A DNA stretch of 64,000 bases from Agrobacterium vitis (GTDB lineage: Bacteria > Pseudomonadota > Alphaproteobacteria > Rhizobiales > Rhizobiaceae): assembly GCF_013337045.2 (NCBI RefSeq), contig NZ_CP118259.1:310001-374000 (forward strand), in the 5' to 3' direction. Position numbers and translations under genes: made by a program. Below, piece after piece: positions 1 to 8,929 of this stretch. The notes beneath the pieces were generated by a model. The model made no database searches, had not been told where the DNA came from, and saw only the letters and a list, made by a program, of their open reading frames with translations. Each line of letters starts with the position of its first letter. Position 1 is the stretch's first letter.

Positions 1-74
1 TAGGCTTCGCGGGTCGGCTTGGAGCGCTCGACAATGCGCTTGGTGATGGTTTCGATACGGTGATCGGCACTCAT
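1..74 (-). CDS. edd: 6-phosphogluconate dehydratase, N-terminal fragment
   Basis: Only the first 24 codons lie in the window; the gene runs off the left edge. The reading starts MSADHRIETITKRIVERSKP, which is the N-terminus I expect for rhizobial Edd, the Entner-Doudoroff enzyme converting 6-phosphogluconate to KDPG. A purine-rich AGGAAGG lies just before the ATG at 72-74. The gene follows pgl and zwf in the same direction, the usual zwf-pgl-edd order of Rhizobiaceae, so co-transcription is likely despite the 143-bp gap. The call rests on the short N-terminus plus this context. Confidence 0.75.
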   Translation of the reverse strand, partial: MSADHRIETITKRIVERSKPTREA

Positions 75-217
75 GGAAAGCATCCTTCCTGAAAAGGGCA
101 GGGGCGGCGACCTTGGCGCTTGTTAAAGCGCTGCGGTCGCCCGCGCTATTGGGCCTCGTTCGTCAAGGCCGCATCGCTTTTGATGCCAGCCTGGCTATCA
201 GGGCGTTCTGATCGAGA

Positions 218-916
218 TCAGGGCGCCCAGTAAATATCGACAGGCGTCTCGGCCCGGGCCAATACGGCGCGAACAGGCATTTCGGTCTCGTCCGTCCCCG
301 CCAACGCCTTGTCCAGCACCGCCTGCTTTTCCGCGCCCTCGATATGGACGATCAGCAGACCGGCATCAGCGAGGCTGGAAAAAGACAGGGTCAGCCGTGG
401 CTCGCCAGCACCCGGCGCTTGCATGGTGATCACCCGGGGTGGCAGCGTCAGGTCAAGCGCGTCTTCCAGATTATCGCCACCCGGGAAGAACGACGCGGTG
501 TGGCCATCGGTTCCCATGCCGAGGATAACCACGTCGAGCGGCGTGCCAAGGTCGGACACCGCATCGCTCGCCACCGCAGCAGCAGCCTCGATGGTCTCTT
601 CCGGCGAATAGAGCGGCACGAATTCGGCCTCGGCGGCCTGGTTCTTCAACAGATGCGTGGCGACCAGCAAATGGTTGGAACGGGGATTGTCCTCAGGCAC
701 GAAACGCTCGTCGACCAGCGTCACCGAGACTTTATCCCAGTCCAAGGCCTTTTGCGACAGTGCCTCGAAGAAGGCCTTGGGCGTGGAGCCACCGGAGACG
801 GCCAGCGAAGCAGCACCGGAGGCGGTAATTGCCTCCGTCAGCGCTGCGGCCACACGGTCGGCCAGCGCTGTTGCCAGCGCCGCGCCAGTGTCAAAGCTAT
901 GCAGTGTATGCGCCAT
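218..916 (-). CDS. pgl: 6-phosphogluconolactonase
   Basis: This enzyme hydrolyses 6-phosphoglucono-lactone to 6-phosphogluconate in the cytoplasm, between Zwf and Edd. The 232-residue product shows the SGGSTP phosphate-binding motif near residue 42, VTLVDERFVP, and GMGTDGHTASFFPG, all typical of the Pgl/DevB family and its length. I chose the ATG at 914-916 because GAGGG, overlapping the zwf stop codon, sits about 10 nt upstream; longer in-frame starts would lie inside zwf. The 13-nt gap to zwf indicates translational coupling in one operon. Confidence 0.95.
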   Translation of the reverse strand: MAHTLHSFDTGAALATALADRVAAALTEAITASGAASLAVSGGSTPKAFFEALSQKALDWDKVSVTLVDERFVPEDNPRSNHLLVATHLLKNQAAEAEFVPLYSPEETIEAAAAVASDAVSDLGTPLDVVILGMGTDGHTASFFPGGDNLEDALDLTLPPRVITMQAPGAGEPRLTLSFSSLADAGLLIVHIEGAEKQAVLDKALAGTDETEMPVRAVLARAETPVDIYWAP

Positions 917-929
917 GATGCCAATGCCC

Positions 930-2399
930 TCAGTCATTCTCGTGCCAGGTGCGACCGTCACGCTCGATCAGCGCGATGGCCTGGCTTGGTCCCCAGGTGC
1001 CGGACGTATAGCCCTGCGCCCGTTGGCCGATTTCTTCCCAGCTCTTCAGGATCGGATCGACCCAGTTCCAGGCCGCTTCCACTTCGTCGCGGCGCATGAA
1101 CAGCGTCTGGTTGGAGCGGATCACGTCCATCAGCAGCCGTTCATAGGCGTCCGGGTTGCGTACGCCGAAGGATTCGGCAAAGCTCATGTCCAGCGGCACA
1201 TGGCGCAGGCGCATGCCGCCCGGACCTGGGTCCTTGATCATCAGCCATTGCTTGACGCCTTCGTCCGGTTGCAGGCGAATGACCAACTGGTTGGCCTCGA
1301 TACGGCCGACATCGCCAAAGATCGAATGCGGAATCGGCTTGAACTGGATGACGATTTCCGAAACGCGGCCTGCCAGACGCTTGCCGGTGCGCAGATAGAA
1401 CGGCACGCCCGCCCAGCGCCAATTGTTGATCTCGGCCTTGATGGCGACGAAGGTTTCCGTGTCGGATGTGTCGCCCAGCTCTTCCGTGTAACCCTTGACC
1501 GCACCGCCTGCCGAAGCCCCGGCCTTGTACTGGCCGCGAACGGTCATTTTTTCGACATTGGAGGCGTCGATTGGCTTCAGCGCTCGCAGCACTTTCAGCT
1601 TTTCGTCGCGCAGCGCCTCTGAGTTCATCGAGGACGGGGCTTCCATGGCCACCAAGCACAGCAATTGCAGGATATGGTTCTGCACCATGTCGCGCAACGC
1701 ACCTGCCTTGTCGTAATAGGTGACGCGGCCTTCCAGCCCGACGGATTCGGCCACCGTGATCTGCACATGGTCGATATGGGCGGAATTCCACAGCGGCTCA
1801 TAGAGCGCATTGGCAAAGCGCAGCGCCATCAGGTTCTGCACGGTTTCCTTGCCGAGATAATGGTCAATGCGGAAGATCTGCTCTTCCTTGAAAACCTTGC
1901 CGATGGTGTCGTTCAGCGCCTGGGCCGAAGCCAGATCGCGGCCAATCGGCTTTTCCACCACGATGCGGGTGGATTTGGTGATCAGCTTGTGATCGCGGAT
2001 CTTGTCGGCGATATCGCCGAAAATCGATGGGGAAACGGCCAGATAGAAGGCGCGCACGATGTCCTTGCCGGTATCCAGCAGCTTTTTCAGCGTATCCCAG
2101 CCCTTGTCATCCTTGGCATCGACCGAGACGTAATGCAGCCGGTCGAGAAAGCGCTTGACCTGGCTCTCTTCCAATTCATCGGGCTTCAGAAATTCCTTCA
2201 GGGCCTTATGAGCGAATTCGCGGTATTCCGCATCCGTCATCGGCGAGCGCGAGGCCCCGATGATCCGGGTCGGCTCGGTGAGCTGGCCCGCCAACTGGCG
2301 GTGATAAAGGGCCGGCAGAAGCTTGCGCTCGGCAAGATCCCCGGTGCCGCCAAAGACGACGTAGTCAAAGGGTTCGACAGGAATAATCTGGCTGCTCAT
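930..2399 (-). CDS. zwf: glucose-6-phosphate 1-dehydrogenase
   Basis: Oxidises glucose 6-phosphate to 6-phosphogluconolactone with NAD(P)+ and is the entry enzyme to the Entner-Doudoroff and pentose phosphate routes. The N-terminal Rossmann motif is VVFGGTGDLAERKL, the active-site signature RIDHYLGKETVQN carries the catalytic region, and VVEKPIGRD is conserved. The 489-residue reading from MSSQIIPVEPF matches the usual length of about 490; a start five codons upstream is possible. It is the first gene of a zwf-pgl-edd operon. Confidence 0.97.
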   Translation of the reverse strand: MSSQIIPVEPFDYVVFGGTGDLAERKLLPALYHRQLAGQLTEPTRIIGASRSPMTDAEYREFAHKALKEFLKPDELEESQVKRFLDRLHYVSVDAKDDKGWDTLKKLLDTGKDIVRAFYLAVSPSIFGDIADKIRDHKLITKSTRIVVEKPIGRDLASAQALNDTIGKVFKEEQIFRIDHYLGKETVQNLMALRFANALYEPLWNSAHIDHVQITVAESVGLEGRVTYYDKAGALRDMVQNHILQLLCLVAMEAPSSMNSEALRDEKLKVLRALKPIDASNVEKMTVRGQYKAGASAGGAVKGYTEELGDTSDTETFVAIKAEINNWRWAGVPFYLRTGKRLAGRVSEIVIQFKPIPHSIFGDVGRIEANQLVIRLQPDEGVKQWLMIKDPGPGGMRLRHVPLDMSFAESFGVRNPDAYERLLMDVIRSNQTLFMRRDEVEAAWNWVDPILKSWEEIGQRAQGYTSGTWGPSQAIALIERDGRTWHEND

Positions 2400-2485
2400 A
2401 AGGGCATCTCTCATTCATGGCCATCGGCTAGGCTGATGGCTCAGGTTATAATTCAATCGATTTAAAAAAGCCACACCCTGTGTGG

Positions 2486-2929
2486 TTAATTTCCTGATAG
2501 CGGGTCTGGCGCTTCGGATTGCCGAGGATCGTGAAGGATCCTTTTTGGATCGCTGTGTTGGTCGTGATCATGCGCTTTGCCTTCGCTTTGGCCGAAAAAC
2601 AGCTTCGAGACCGATCCCAGAGCCCGTGCCAGGATACTGGTGCGGGTCACCGGGCTTTCATCAGGTGGTGGTGCGGGCTCCAGTTCTGGGTCGTCGGGTG
2701 CCCCTTCCGTTTCGGCCAGCAAATCGAACGCCATTTCTGCTTGTGATTGTGGCACGAGAATAGCCAATCCATCCAATCCCCTGGACAAGTGAACACCCCG
2801 ATAGTTGCTTGGATTGCCGCGCTCGCCGACGATAATGCCATAGGCCTCCAGGTAAGAGCGCGTCACTAGAAATTCGTCTTCGCTATAGACTGTCGCAACG
2901 CAGACAGGGCGATCGAGACCCTCTTTCAT
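2486..2929 (-). CDS. DUF2007-like putative signal transducing protein
   Basis: A 147-residue soluble protein. Residues 8-70 (VCVATVYSEDEFLVTRSYLEAYGI, followed by a basic and hydrophobic stretch with LAILVPQSQAEMAFDLL) resemble the small ferredoxin-like DUF2007 domain found in uncharacterised bacterial proteins. The second half is polar, Pro/Asp-rich and probably disordered, ending in a His/Asp/Lys-rich tail. The start is the ATG at 2927-2929, preceded by GGAAGCG; the longer open frame upstream overlaps the next gene and is not needed. It lies 17 nt after the oxidoreductase gene on the same strand. Function is unknown. Confidence 0.7.
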   Translation of the reverse strand: MKEGLDRPVCVATVYSEDEFLVTRSYLEAYGIIVGERGNPSNYRGVHLSRGLDGLAILVPQSQAEMAFDLLAETEGAPDDPELEPAPPPDESPVTRTSILARALGSVSKLFFGQSEGKAHDHDQHSDPKRILHDPRQSEAPDPLSGN

Positions 2930-2946
2930 ACTTCGCTTCCTTGGCC

Positions 2947-4230
2947 TCAAAAACGGTCGCGCAGGGCATACCAGCTGAGCGCCAGGAACAGAAGCGGCGA
3001 GCGCAGCCGGGACCCGCCTGGAAAAGCCGGAACCTTTAACTCCTTCAACAGGTCCAACTCGCTGGTTTCTCCCAGAACCGATTTGGCAAACAGCGTACCG
3101 CAATAGTTTGACAACATCACGCCATGGCCGGAATAACCAGCGACGGACATCACCCCGGGCATGACCTCGCGGGCAAAGGGCTGGCGGTTCATGGTGATGC
3201 CGACCGAGCCGCCCCAGGCATGGGTCATTTCGATGCCATCAAGGGCCGGATAGATCTCGGTGATCTGGCGGCGGATATGGTCGGAAATGTCGCGCGGGCT
3301 GTCGGCGGTATAGGCTTCGCGTCCGCCAAACAGCAATTGGCCGTCGCGGGTCTTGCGGAAATAGCGCACCACGAACCGGCTGTCGGCGACTGCTTCCGAA
3401 CCCGGCAGGATGTCCGGGAAATCCTTGAGCGGCACGGTGGCGCCAATGAAGGAGCGAATCGGCATGACATGGGACGCCGTCACCGGTTCCAGATTGCCGA
3501 TATAAGCATTGGTGGCGATCAGCACATGGCGAGCGGTAATCGTACCCTTCGGCGTTTCGATCATCGTCTTGCCGCCGCTTTGGGCAATCGATGTGGCCTT
3601 GGTCATTTCGTGCAGGCGCGCTCCGGCATTCTTCGCCACCTTTGCCAGCCCCACCAGCAGTTTCAGCGGGTGGATATGGCCGGTGCCGATATCGCGGATG
3701 CCGCAGTAATAATGACTGGAGCCAAGCCGCGACGCCGTTTCCTCGCGGTCCATGAAATGCATATGCGGATAATGAAACCGTGTGGCGGCAATCTCGACGC
3801 TTTTGCGATACTCCTTGTCCTTGCCGCGCTTGTGCTCGACATTCAGCTGGCCGGGCATGAATTCCATGTCGATCTGGTGCTCGCGGGCAAAATCCAGAAT
3901 ATAGCGTTTGGCGTGTTCGGCCATATCGAACAGCGCCTTGGCGCGCTCAAAACCAAATTCGGCTTCAAGCTCCTCCGGCCAGGCCCGCTGGCCGGTGCCG
4001 AACTGGCCGCCATTGCGCCCCGAGCCGCCATCACCGAACCGACCGCCTTCGATCAACACCACGCTGACCCCGGCGCGTGCCAGCGTATAAGCCGCCTGCA
4101 AGCCGGTATAGCCGCCGCCGACAATGGCGACATCTGTCGTGGTCGAGCCATCCAGCGGTTCGTATTCAGGGCGTTCGCCCACGGTGGCTTGATACCAGGA
4201 AAGGCCGGGTGCAATCGGGCTTTGCCACAT
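2947..4230 (-). CDS. puuB: FAD-dependent gamma-glutamylputrescine oxidase-like
   Basis: A 427-residue DAO-family flavoprotein. The N-terminus has an FAD dinucleotide fold (VAIVGGGYTGLQAAYTLARA, residues 33-52) followed by GGSGRNGGQFGTGQR, the usual flavin-contacting stretch of PuuB-type enzymes. A C-terminal WGGSVGITMNRQPF and GYSGHGVMLSNYCG complete the family pattern. PuuB oxidises gamma-glutamylputrescine to the aldehyde. Its partner, a glutamine-synthetase homologue, lies 69 nt upstream on the same strand, which supports the puu assignment; substrate specificity is inferred. Related oxidases act on other gamma-glutamyl amines. Confidence 0.85.
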   Translation of the reverse strand: MWQSPIAPGLSWYQATVGERPEYEPLDGSTTTDVAIVGGGYTGLQAAYTLARAGVSVVLIEGGRFGDGGSGRNGGQFGTGQRAWPEELEAEFGFERAKALFDMAEHAKRYILDFAREHQIDMEFMPGQLNVEHKRGKDKEYRKSVEIAATRFHYPHMHFMDREETASRLGSSHYYCGIRDIGTGHIHPLKLLVGLAKVAKNAGARLHEMTKATSIAQSGGKTMIETPKGTITARHVLIATNAYIGNLEPVTASHVMPIRSFIGATVPLKDFPDILPGSEAVADSRFVVRYFRKTRDGQLLFGGREAYTADSPRDISDHIRRQITEIYPALDGIEMTHAWGGSVGITMNRQPFAREVMPGVMSVAGYSGHGVMLSNYCGTLFAKSVLGETSELDLLKELKVPAFPGGSRLRSPLLFLALSWYALRDRF

Positions 4231-4299
4231 GCGAAGCTCCTTTTTGAATGCTGCAAGGCGGCCCGCCTGGGACAGCGGGCGCCATGACAGCTATATGGA

Positions 4300-5736
4300 T
4301 CAGACGTTCAGCAGCAGGAATTCACGCTCCCAGGGGCTGATTACCTGCATGAAGGTCTCGAATTCGCCGCGCTTGACGCCTGCATAGATATCGATGAAGG
4401 CGCGACCGAACACGGTTTCGAAATCCGGCTCGCTTTCCAACAGGGCGACGGCTTCCAGCAGACCGCGTGGCAGCTCAATGGAGCCTTCATTGGCGGTATC
4501 TGCCGTCGGTGCGGTCGGCTCGATCGCCTTGCAGATGCCGAGATAGCCGCAGCCGAGCGAGGCGGCCAGTGCCAGATAAGGGTTGGAGTCCGAGCTTGGC
4601 AGCCGGTTTTCCACCCGTCGCGCCGCCGCATCGGAAATCGGCACCCGGAAGGCCGTGGTGCGATTGTCATAGCCCCAGGCATTGTTGACCGGGCAGGCCA
4701 TATCGGGCGTCAGGCGGCGATAGGAATTCACATAGGGCGCCATCATCACCAGCGAATTCGGCACATATTTCTGCATGCCGCCGATGAAGTGGAAGAATTC
4801 TGACGACGGCGAACCATCGGCCTTGGAAAAGATATTGCGGCCGGTTTCGATATCCACCACCGACTGGTGGATATGCATGGCCGAGCCCGGCTGGCCCTGC
4901 ATCGGCTTGGCCATGAAGGTCGCGAAGATCCCGTGTTTCAGCGCCGCTTCACGAATGGTGCGCTTGAACAGGAAGACCTGGTCGGCCAGCTCGATCGGAT
5001 CGCCGTGCCGCAGGTTGATTTCCAGCTGCGCCGGGCCTTCCTCATGAATCAGCGTGTCGATTTCCAGGCCCTGCTTGGCCGAGAAGTGATAGATATCATC
5101 GATCAGCTCGTCGAATTCGTTAATCCCGGCGATGGAATAGCCCTGGCCGCCGATGATCGACCGGCCCGACCGGCCTTTCGGCGGATGCAGCGGGTAATCC
5201 GGGTCCTCGTTCTTGGCGACCAGATAGAATTCGATTTCCGGGGCGACGACCGCCTTCCAGCCCTTTTTCTCGTAGAGGCTAAGGACGTTCTTCAGCACGT
5301 TGCGCGGCGTATAGCTGACATCCTCGCCTTCGGTGCCGACGATGTCGCAGATCACCTGCGCGGTCGGGTCGGTTTCCCATGGCACGACCGACAGTGTCGA
5401 GAGATCCGGCAGCAGCTTGATGTCGCTATCGCGGCTGTCATAGCGGAAATTGCCGGTTTCATCGGGATATTCGCCTGAGATCGTGTGGCGATAGAGTGCT
5501 GACGGCAGGGCAAGGGAGGTATTGCTGGTGAATTTCGAGCTCGGCATCATCTTGCCGCGCGGCACACCGGCCAGATCCGGCGTGATGCATTCGATATCCT
5601 CGATACCGCGGGAGCGCAGCCAGGAGGCCGCTTCTTTCCAGGTCTTGACCCCACGCGTCGGGCTGATATCTGGGGGAATGCCTGCTTTTTTGGACGCCGC
5701 GCCCTTGGGTCTGAGCATTGTCTTTTTTGCAGGCAT
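4300..5736 (-). CDS. puuA: glutamine synthetase family gamma-glutamylpolyamine synthetase-like
   Basis: A 478-residue GlnA homologue. Metal and substrate motifs are visible: VVAPEIEFYLV, EEGPAQLEINL, the ATP-site GSAMHIHQSV, and NAWGYDNRTTAFRVP near the C-terminus. The protein has the N-terminal extension and divergent sequence of PuuA-type ligases rather than housekeeping GlnA, and it lacks the adenylylation loop context. PuuA joins glutamate to putrescine with ATP. It sits directly before the puuB-like gene, and a putrescine importer (potFGHI) lies 15 kb away. An alternative is another gamma-glutamyl amine ligase. Confidence 0.87.
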   Translation of the reverse strand: MPAKKTMLRPKGAASKKAGIPPDISPTRGVKTWKEAASWLRSRGIEDIECITPDLAGVPRGKMMPSSKFTSNTSLALPSALYRHTISGEYPDETGNFRYDSRDSDIKLLPDLSTLSVVPWETDPTAQVICDIVGTEGEDVSYTPRNVLKNVLSLYEKKGWKAVVAPEIEFYLVAKNEDPDYPLHPPKGRSGRSIIGGQGYSIAGINEFDELIDDIYHFSAKQGLEIDTLIHEEGPAQLEINLRHGDPIELADQVFLFKRTIREAALKHGIFATFMAKPMQGQPGSAMHIHQSVVDIETGRNIFSKADGSPSSEFFHFIGGMQKYVPNSLVMMAPYVNSYRRLTPDMACPVNNAWGYDNRTTAFRVPISDAAARRVENRLPSSDSNPYLALAASLGCGYLGICKAIEPTAPTADTANEGSIELPRGLLEAVALLESEPDFETVFGRAFIDIYAGVKRGEFETFMQVISPWEREFLLLNV

Positions 5737-5864
5737 GTCTCACCGGATCTGTGTTGATAATGATGCCATCATATCCGCCTCGCTGGAATTGGCGAGGGTG
5801 AATATGCAATTGACATCGCTTTGCCGATCGAAAACACAACAGACATGGCGATGATGACGAGGAC

Positions 5865-7052
5865 ATGACATTGGACAAACGGGTGGATGTGGTGGTGATC
5901 GGGGCAGGGGCCGCCGGCATGATGGCGGCGATCCGCGCTGGCCAGCGGGGCCGGTCTGTCGCCGTGCTCGATCATGCCAAGGCACCGGGCGAAAAGATCC
6001 GCATTTCCGGCGGCGGGCGCTGCAATTTCACCAATATCCATGCCGGGCCGAAACAGTATCTCAGTTCCAATCCGCATTTTGCCAAATCGGCGCTGGCCCG
6101 CTTCACGCCCGCCGATTTCATCGCCATGGTCGAGGGCCACCGGATCGCCTGGCATGAAAAGACGCTTGGGCAATTGTTCTGCGATGACAGCGCCAAGGAT
6201 ATTATCCGCATGCTGCTGGAAGAGATGCGCGCCGCCGGTGCAAGGCTGCATATGCAGACCGACATCCGCGCCGTGGAAAAGACGCCAGACGGTTTTCGCG
6301 TCGAAACCTCTGAAGGCACCATTGTCTGCCAGTCGCTGATCATCGCCACCGGCGGCAAATCCATCCCGAAAATGGGCGCCACCGGCTTTGCCTATCGGCT
6401 GGCCGAACAGTTCGGCGTTGGCCTGGTCGAGACTCGCCCGGCGCTGGTGCCGCTGACGCTGGAACCGGGGCTGCTGGAGGAACTGGCGCCGCTGTCCGGC
6501 ATGGCCGTCGATGTGCTGGTGCGTCATGGCAAGACCGAGTTTCGTGAAGCGCTGCTGTTTACCCATCGCGGTCTAAGCGGCCCGGCCATCCTGCAAATCT
6601 CCTCCTATTGGCGCGAGGGCGAGGCCATTACTCTGTCGCTGCAACCGGAGCTGGACTTTCTGGACCTGCTGAAAACTGCCCGGCGCGACAATGGCCGTCA
6701 GGCGGTGCAGACGGTTTTGGGCCAATATCTGCCGAAGCGGCTCGCGCAATACTGGACGGAGCGCCACGGGCTGGAAAAGCCGCTGGCCGACCTGTCCGAC
6801 AAGGTTTTGGCAAGCATTGCTGATGCCTTGCGCAACTGGCAGATCAAACCGGCGGGATCGGAAGGCTACCGCACCGCCGAGGTGACCCTGGGCGGTATCG
6901 ATACCCAGGCGCTGGACTCCAAGACCATGCAGGCCAAGGCGGTGCCGGGTCTCTATTTTATCGGCGAGGCCGTCGATGTGACGGGATGGCTGGGTGGCTA
7001 TAATTTCCAATGGGCCTGGGCGTCGGGCCATGCAGCGGGCCTTGCGGCGTAA
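5865..7052 (+). CDS. HI0933/BaiN-type NAD(P)/FAD-dependent oxidoreductase
   Basis: A 395-residue flavoprotein with an N-terminal VVVIGAGAAGMMAAIRAGQRG dinucleotide fold, the family-specific GEKIRISGGGRCNFTN motif near residue 45, and the C-terminal GLYFIGEAVDVTGWLGGYNF, the diagnostic ending of the HI0933-like family (TIGR00275). Members are often labelled aminoacetone oxidase or BaiN, but physiological substrates are mostly unknown. It is divergent from puuA with a 128-bp intergenic stretch and is followed by a 77-bp palindromic element. Start is the ATG in GAGGACATGACATTGG. Confidence 0.9.
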   Translation: MTLDKRVDVVVIGAGAAGMMAAIRAGQRGRSVAVLDHAKAPGEKIRISGGGRCNFTNIHAGPKQYLSSNPHFAKSALARFTPADFIAMVEGHRIAWHEKTLGQLFCDDSAKDIIRMLLEEMRAAGARLHMQTDIRAVEKTPDGFRVETSEGTIVCQSLIIATGGKSIPKMGATGFAYRLAEQFGVGLVETRPALVPLTLEPGLLEELAPLSGMAVDVLVRHGKTEFREALLFTHRGLSGPAILQISSYWREGEAITLSLQPELDFLDLLKTARRDNGRQAVQTVLGQYLPKRLAQYWTERHGLEKPLADLSDKVLASIADALRNWQIKPAGSEGYRTAEVTLGGIDTQALDSKTMQAKAVPGLYFIGEAVDVTGWLGGYNFQWAWASGHAAGLAA

Positions 7053-7063
7053 TATTTGCCATC

Positions 7064-7140
7064 CTAGTGGTCCTGAAGATTCCGACATTTGCTCTCTAGG
7101 GTGCTGCAAACGGATGCAAATGTCGGAATCGGACCACTAG
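7064..7140. repeat. 77-bp palindromic intergenic element
   Basis: The ends CTAGTGGTCC and GGACCACTAG are exact inverted complements, and an inner pair, GATTCCGACATTTGC and GCAAATGTCGGAATC, extends the hairpin; the central loop is about 20 nt. It begins 12 bp after the BaiN-type gene stop. The structure could form a long cruciform or act as a terminator. The CTAG ends resemble a small palindromic (MITE- or REP-like) element. No second copy was seen in this window. Confidence 0.75.
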
Positions 7141-7348
7141 CGCGACGATACGATTTGTTTACCGCAATTGTGTCCTGCATGGTCAAGTCTTGCGTCACGC
7201 CGCATTCCCGCCACCATCTTTCAATAGTTGTTAATATACCTCAGTCATCGTGATCTTCCGCCTCGTTGTTTTGCTGTTTTTCGGGACGGGTTAGGGTTAC
7301 GATCAAGGTCGGGGTGATTCCCCGCTTAACTTTTGGAAAGTGCTGCCA

Positions 7349-7495
7349 ATGAACAGACCCATCCGGAAGGCCCGCGCCATTGCTATCGCCAAGGCGCGCG
7401 ACGATCAGAACAAACTTATCCTGCGCAGCGCTGGCCTCGGCCTGATGGCCTGCTTCATGGTCTATGGCCTGATGCTGATTGGCGTTATCGGCTGA
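7349..7495 (+). CDS. small single-pass membrane protein
   Basis: A 48-residue reading from ATG at 7349. The first 24 residues are basic and polar (MNRPIRKARAIAIAKARDDQ), followed by a single hydrophobic segment, LGLMACFMVYGLMLIGVIG, that reaches the C-terminus. This tail-anchored or inverted single-pass plan is common in short rhizobial proteins. A GGAAAG lies 8-12 nt upstream of the start. Its last 34 bp overlap the end of the gene on the opposite strand. No family recognised. Confidence 0.5.
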   Translation: MNRPIRKARAIAIAKARDDQNKLILRSAGLGLMACFMVYGLMLIGVIG

Positions 7496-7743
7496 TCAGA
7501 CCTTTGCGCCTGCGGCAAAGCGGCGATTGTCGCTTCCGCCTGCGCGTCCACATCTTCCGGCGCGCACCTGCGGCGCTTTCGCATGTCGAAAACTCTGGAA
7601 ACGATCCGGCTTAGGCGCGGCCAGGATGGCTCACTGTAGAAGCTGTAAAACGCATCCTCTTGCTGGGCTGGCGTCAATGCATGACGGTTCATCGCCTCCC
7701 GTCGTATGGTCTCCTGAAAGGCAAGCAATCCGATAAAGTCCAT
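7462..7743 (-). CDS. hypothetical protein, small basic
   Basis: A 93-residue product starting MDFIGLLAFQETIRREAM; the ATG at 7741-7743 is preceded by GGAGA eight bases upstream, which favours it over an ATG five codons earlier. The middle, PSWPRLSRIVSRVFDMRKRRR, is a basic amphipathic stretch loosely like DUF1127-type peptides, but I cannot assign it. It is divergent from a LysR gene with an 84-bp gap, so that regulator may control it. Confidence 0.5.
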   Translation of the reverse strand: MDFIGLLAFQETIRREAMNRHALTPAQQEDAFYSFYSEPSWPRLSRIVSRVFDMRKRRRCAPEDVDAQAEATIAALPQAQRSDQPITPISIRP

Positions 7744-7827
7744 GATCGTCTTCTCCAATGTTGTGGAGAAGGCTAGCGTTTCATGGATGATGGATATATC
7801 GCCAAGTTTGCGCTATATCGCTCACCC

Positions 7828-8688
7828 ATGAAAAACCTGCCCTGGGATACCTATCAACTGTTCATCGATGTGGCGCGCAATGGCGGGCTGACGGGGGCTG
7901 TGCAATCCACCGGCCTCAGTGCCGCCACCCTTGGCCGCCGGATGGTGGAGTTGGAGCAAAAGCTGGGTCGTATCCTGTTTCACCGCGCCCAGACTGGGTA
8001 TACGTTAACGGTGGATGGTCGCGCCCTGCTCGATCATCTGAAGGCCTTTGAGGCGGCGGAGCGCGGCATTGATCTCTGGCGCCAAGAGGCGTCGCAGCCA
8101 GCACTGGTGCGGGTGACGGCGGGAACATGGATTGCCTGGCTGATCGCTCAAAACCTGCCGAAGCTGTGCCGGAGCACTGATCGCTTTCGCCTCGATTTGC
8201 ATATTACCGAAGAGCGCGCTGCCCTTGCGCATCGCGAAACCGATATTGGTATCCGGGCTTTCGAGCCACAGGAGAGCAATCTTGCCAGAGTCCCACTCGG
8301 CGAGGTTGCCTACGCGGCCTATCGCCACCGCCTTGCCGACGAACTGCAAGCCCAACCCTGGATCGCGGTGACGCAGGAGGCGGCAATCTCGGCCTATTTG
8401 AAATGGCCGCATCAACATAGGGCCGAGCAGATCCTGATCACCGTCAACCGCCCGCGCTCCTTGAAAGATATGGCAGTCTCGGGCATGGGCCTTGCGGTCC
8501 TGCCGTGTTTTGTCGGTGATAGCCATCCGCAGCTTCAGCGAGTTGACGAGGAAATTACCGAATTGCGCCATCGGCAATGGTTGGTCACCAATAATGACGA
8601 CCGGCACAGAAGTGAAATCCGCGATTGCGCCGGGCGTTTGGTTACCCTGATGAGAGACTGCTCAGATGCTTTCGCCGGGCGACGATAG
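7828..8688 (+). CDS. LysR family transcriptional regulator
   Basis: A 286-residue regulator. Residues 5-65 form the winged helix: WDTYQLFIDVARNGGLTGAV, GLSAATLGRRMVELEQKLG, LFHRAQTGYTLT. The C-terminal effector domain is shorter and divergent; VARVPLGEVAYAAYRHRLA matches the LysR substrate-binding fold. The start MKNLPW was chosen because the DNA-binding helix begins right after it; the longer open frame adds 15 unsupported residues. It is divergent from the small gene at 7462-7743, its likely target by the usual LysR arrangement. Effector unknown. Confidence 0.85.
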   Translation: MKNLPWDTYQLFIDVARNGGLTGAVQSTGLSAATLGRRMVELEQKLGRILFHRAQTGYTLTVDGRALLDHLKAFEAAERGIDLWRQEASQPALVRVTAGTWIAWLIAQNLPKLCRSTDRFRLDLHITEERAALAHRETDIGIRAFEPQESNLARVPLGEVAYAAYRHRLADELQAQPWIAVTQEAAISAYLKWPHQHRAEQILITVNRPRSLKDMAVSGMGLAVLPCFVGDSHPQLQRVDEEITELRHRQWLVTNNDDRHRSEIRDCAGRLVTLMRDCSDAFAGRR

Positions 8689-8929
8689 GCGGCAACCATA
8701 GAGATTAAAACATAAATATAAAAATAAACCAAGGGTTTATTTTTATCTATTGGAAATAAAAGATTAGGCAGACTGCGTTGCTTTTTAGAACGAAGTGGAT
8801 GTGCATAAATATAATTCGATGAATAATATTCAGATTTTATTCAGACCACCATGCAAGAACAGAAAGGCGGCATTTTTATTCGTTTATTCGAATTAATTAA
8901 TTTCGCCCTTTGTTTTCGGGGATTTGGCT
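8689..8929. other. AT-rich upstream region of the chemotaxis receptor
   Basis: About 240 bp, conspicuously AT-rich compared with its surroundings, containing several TTTAT/ATAAA tracts and no convincing ORF. It carries the promoter of the chemotaxis gene, whose CGGGG ribosome site is at 8917-8921. No RNA gene or clear operator was recognised. Confidence 0.5.
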
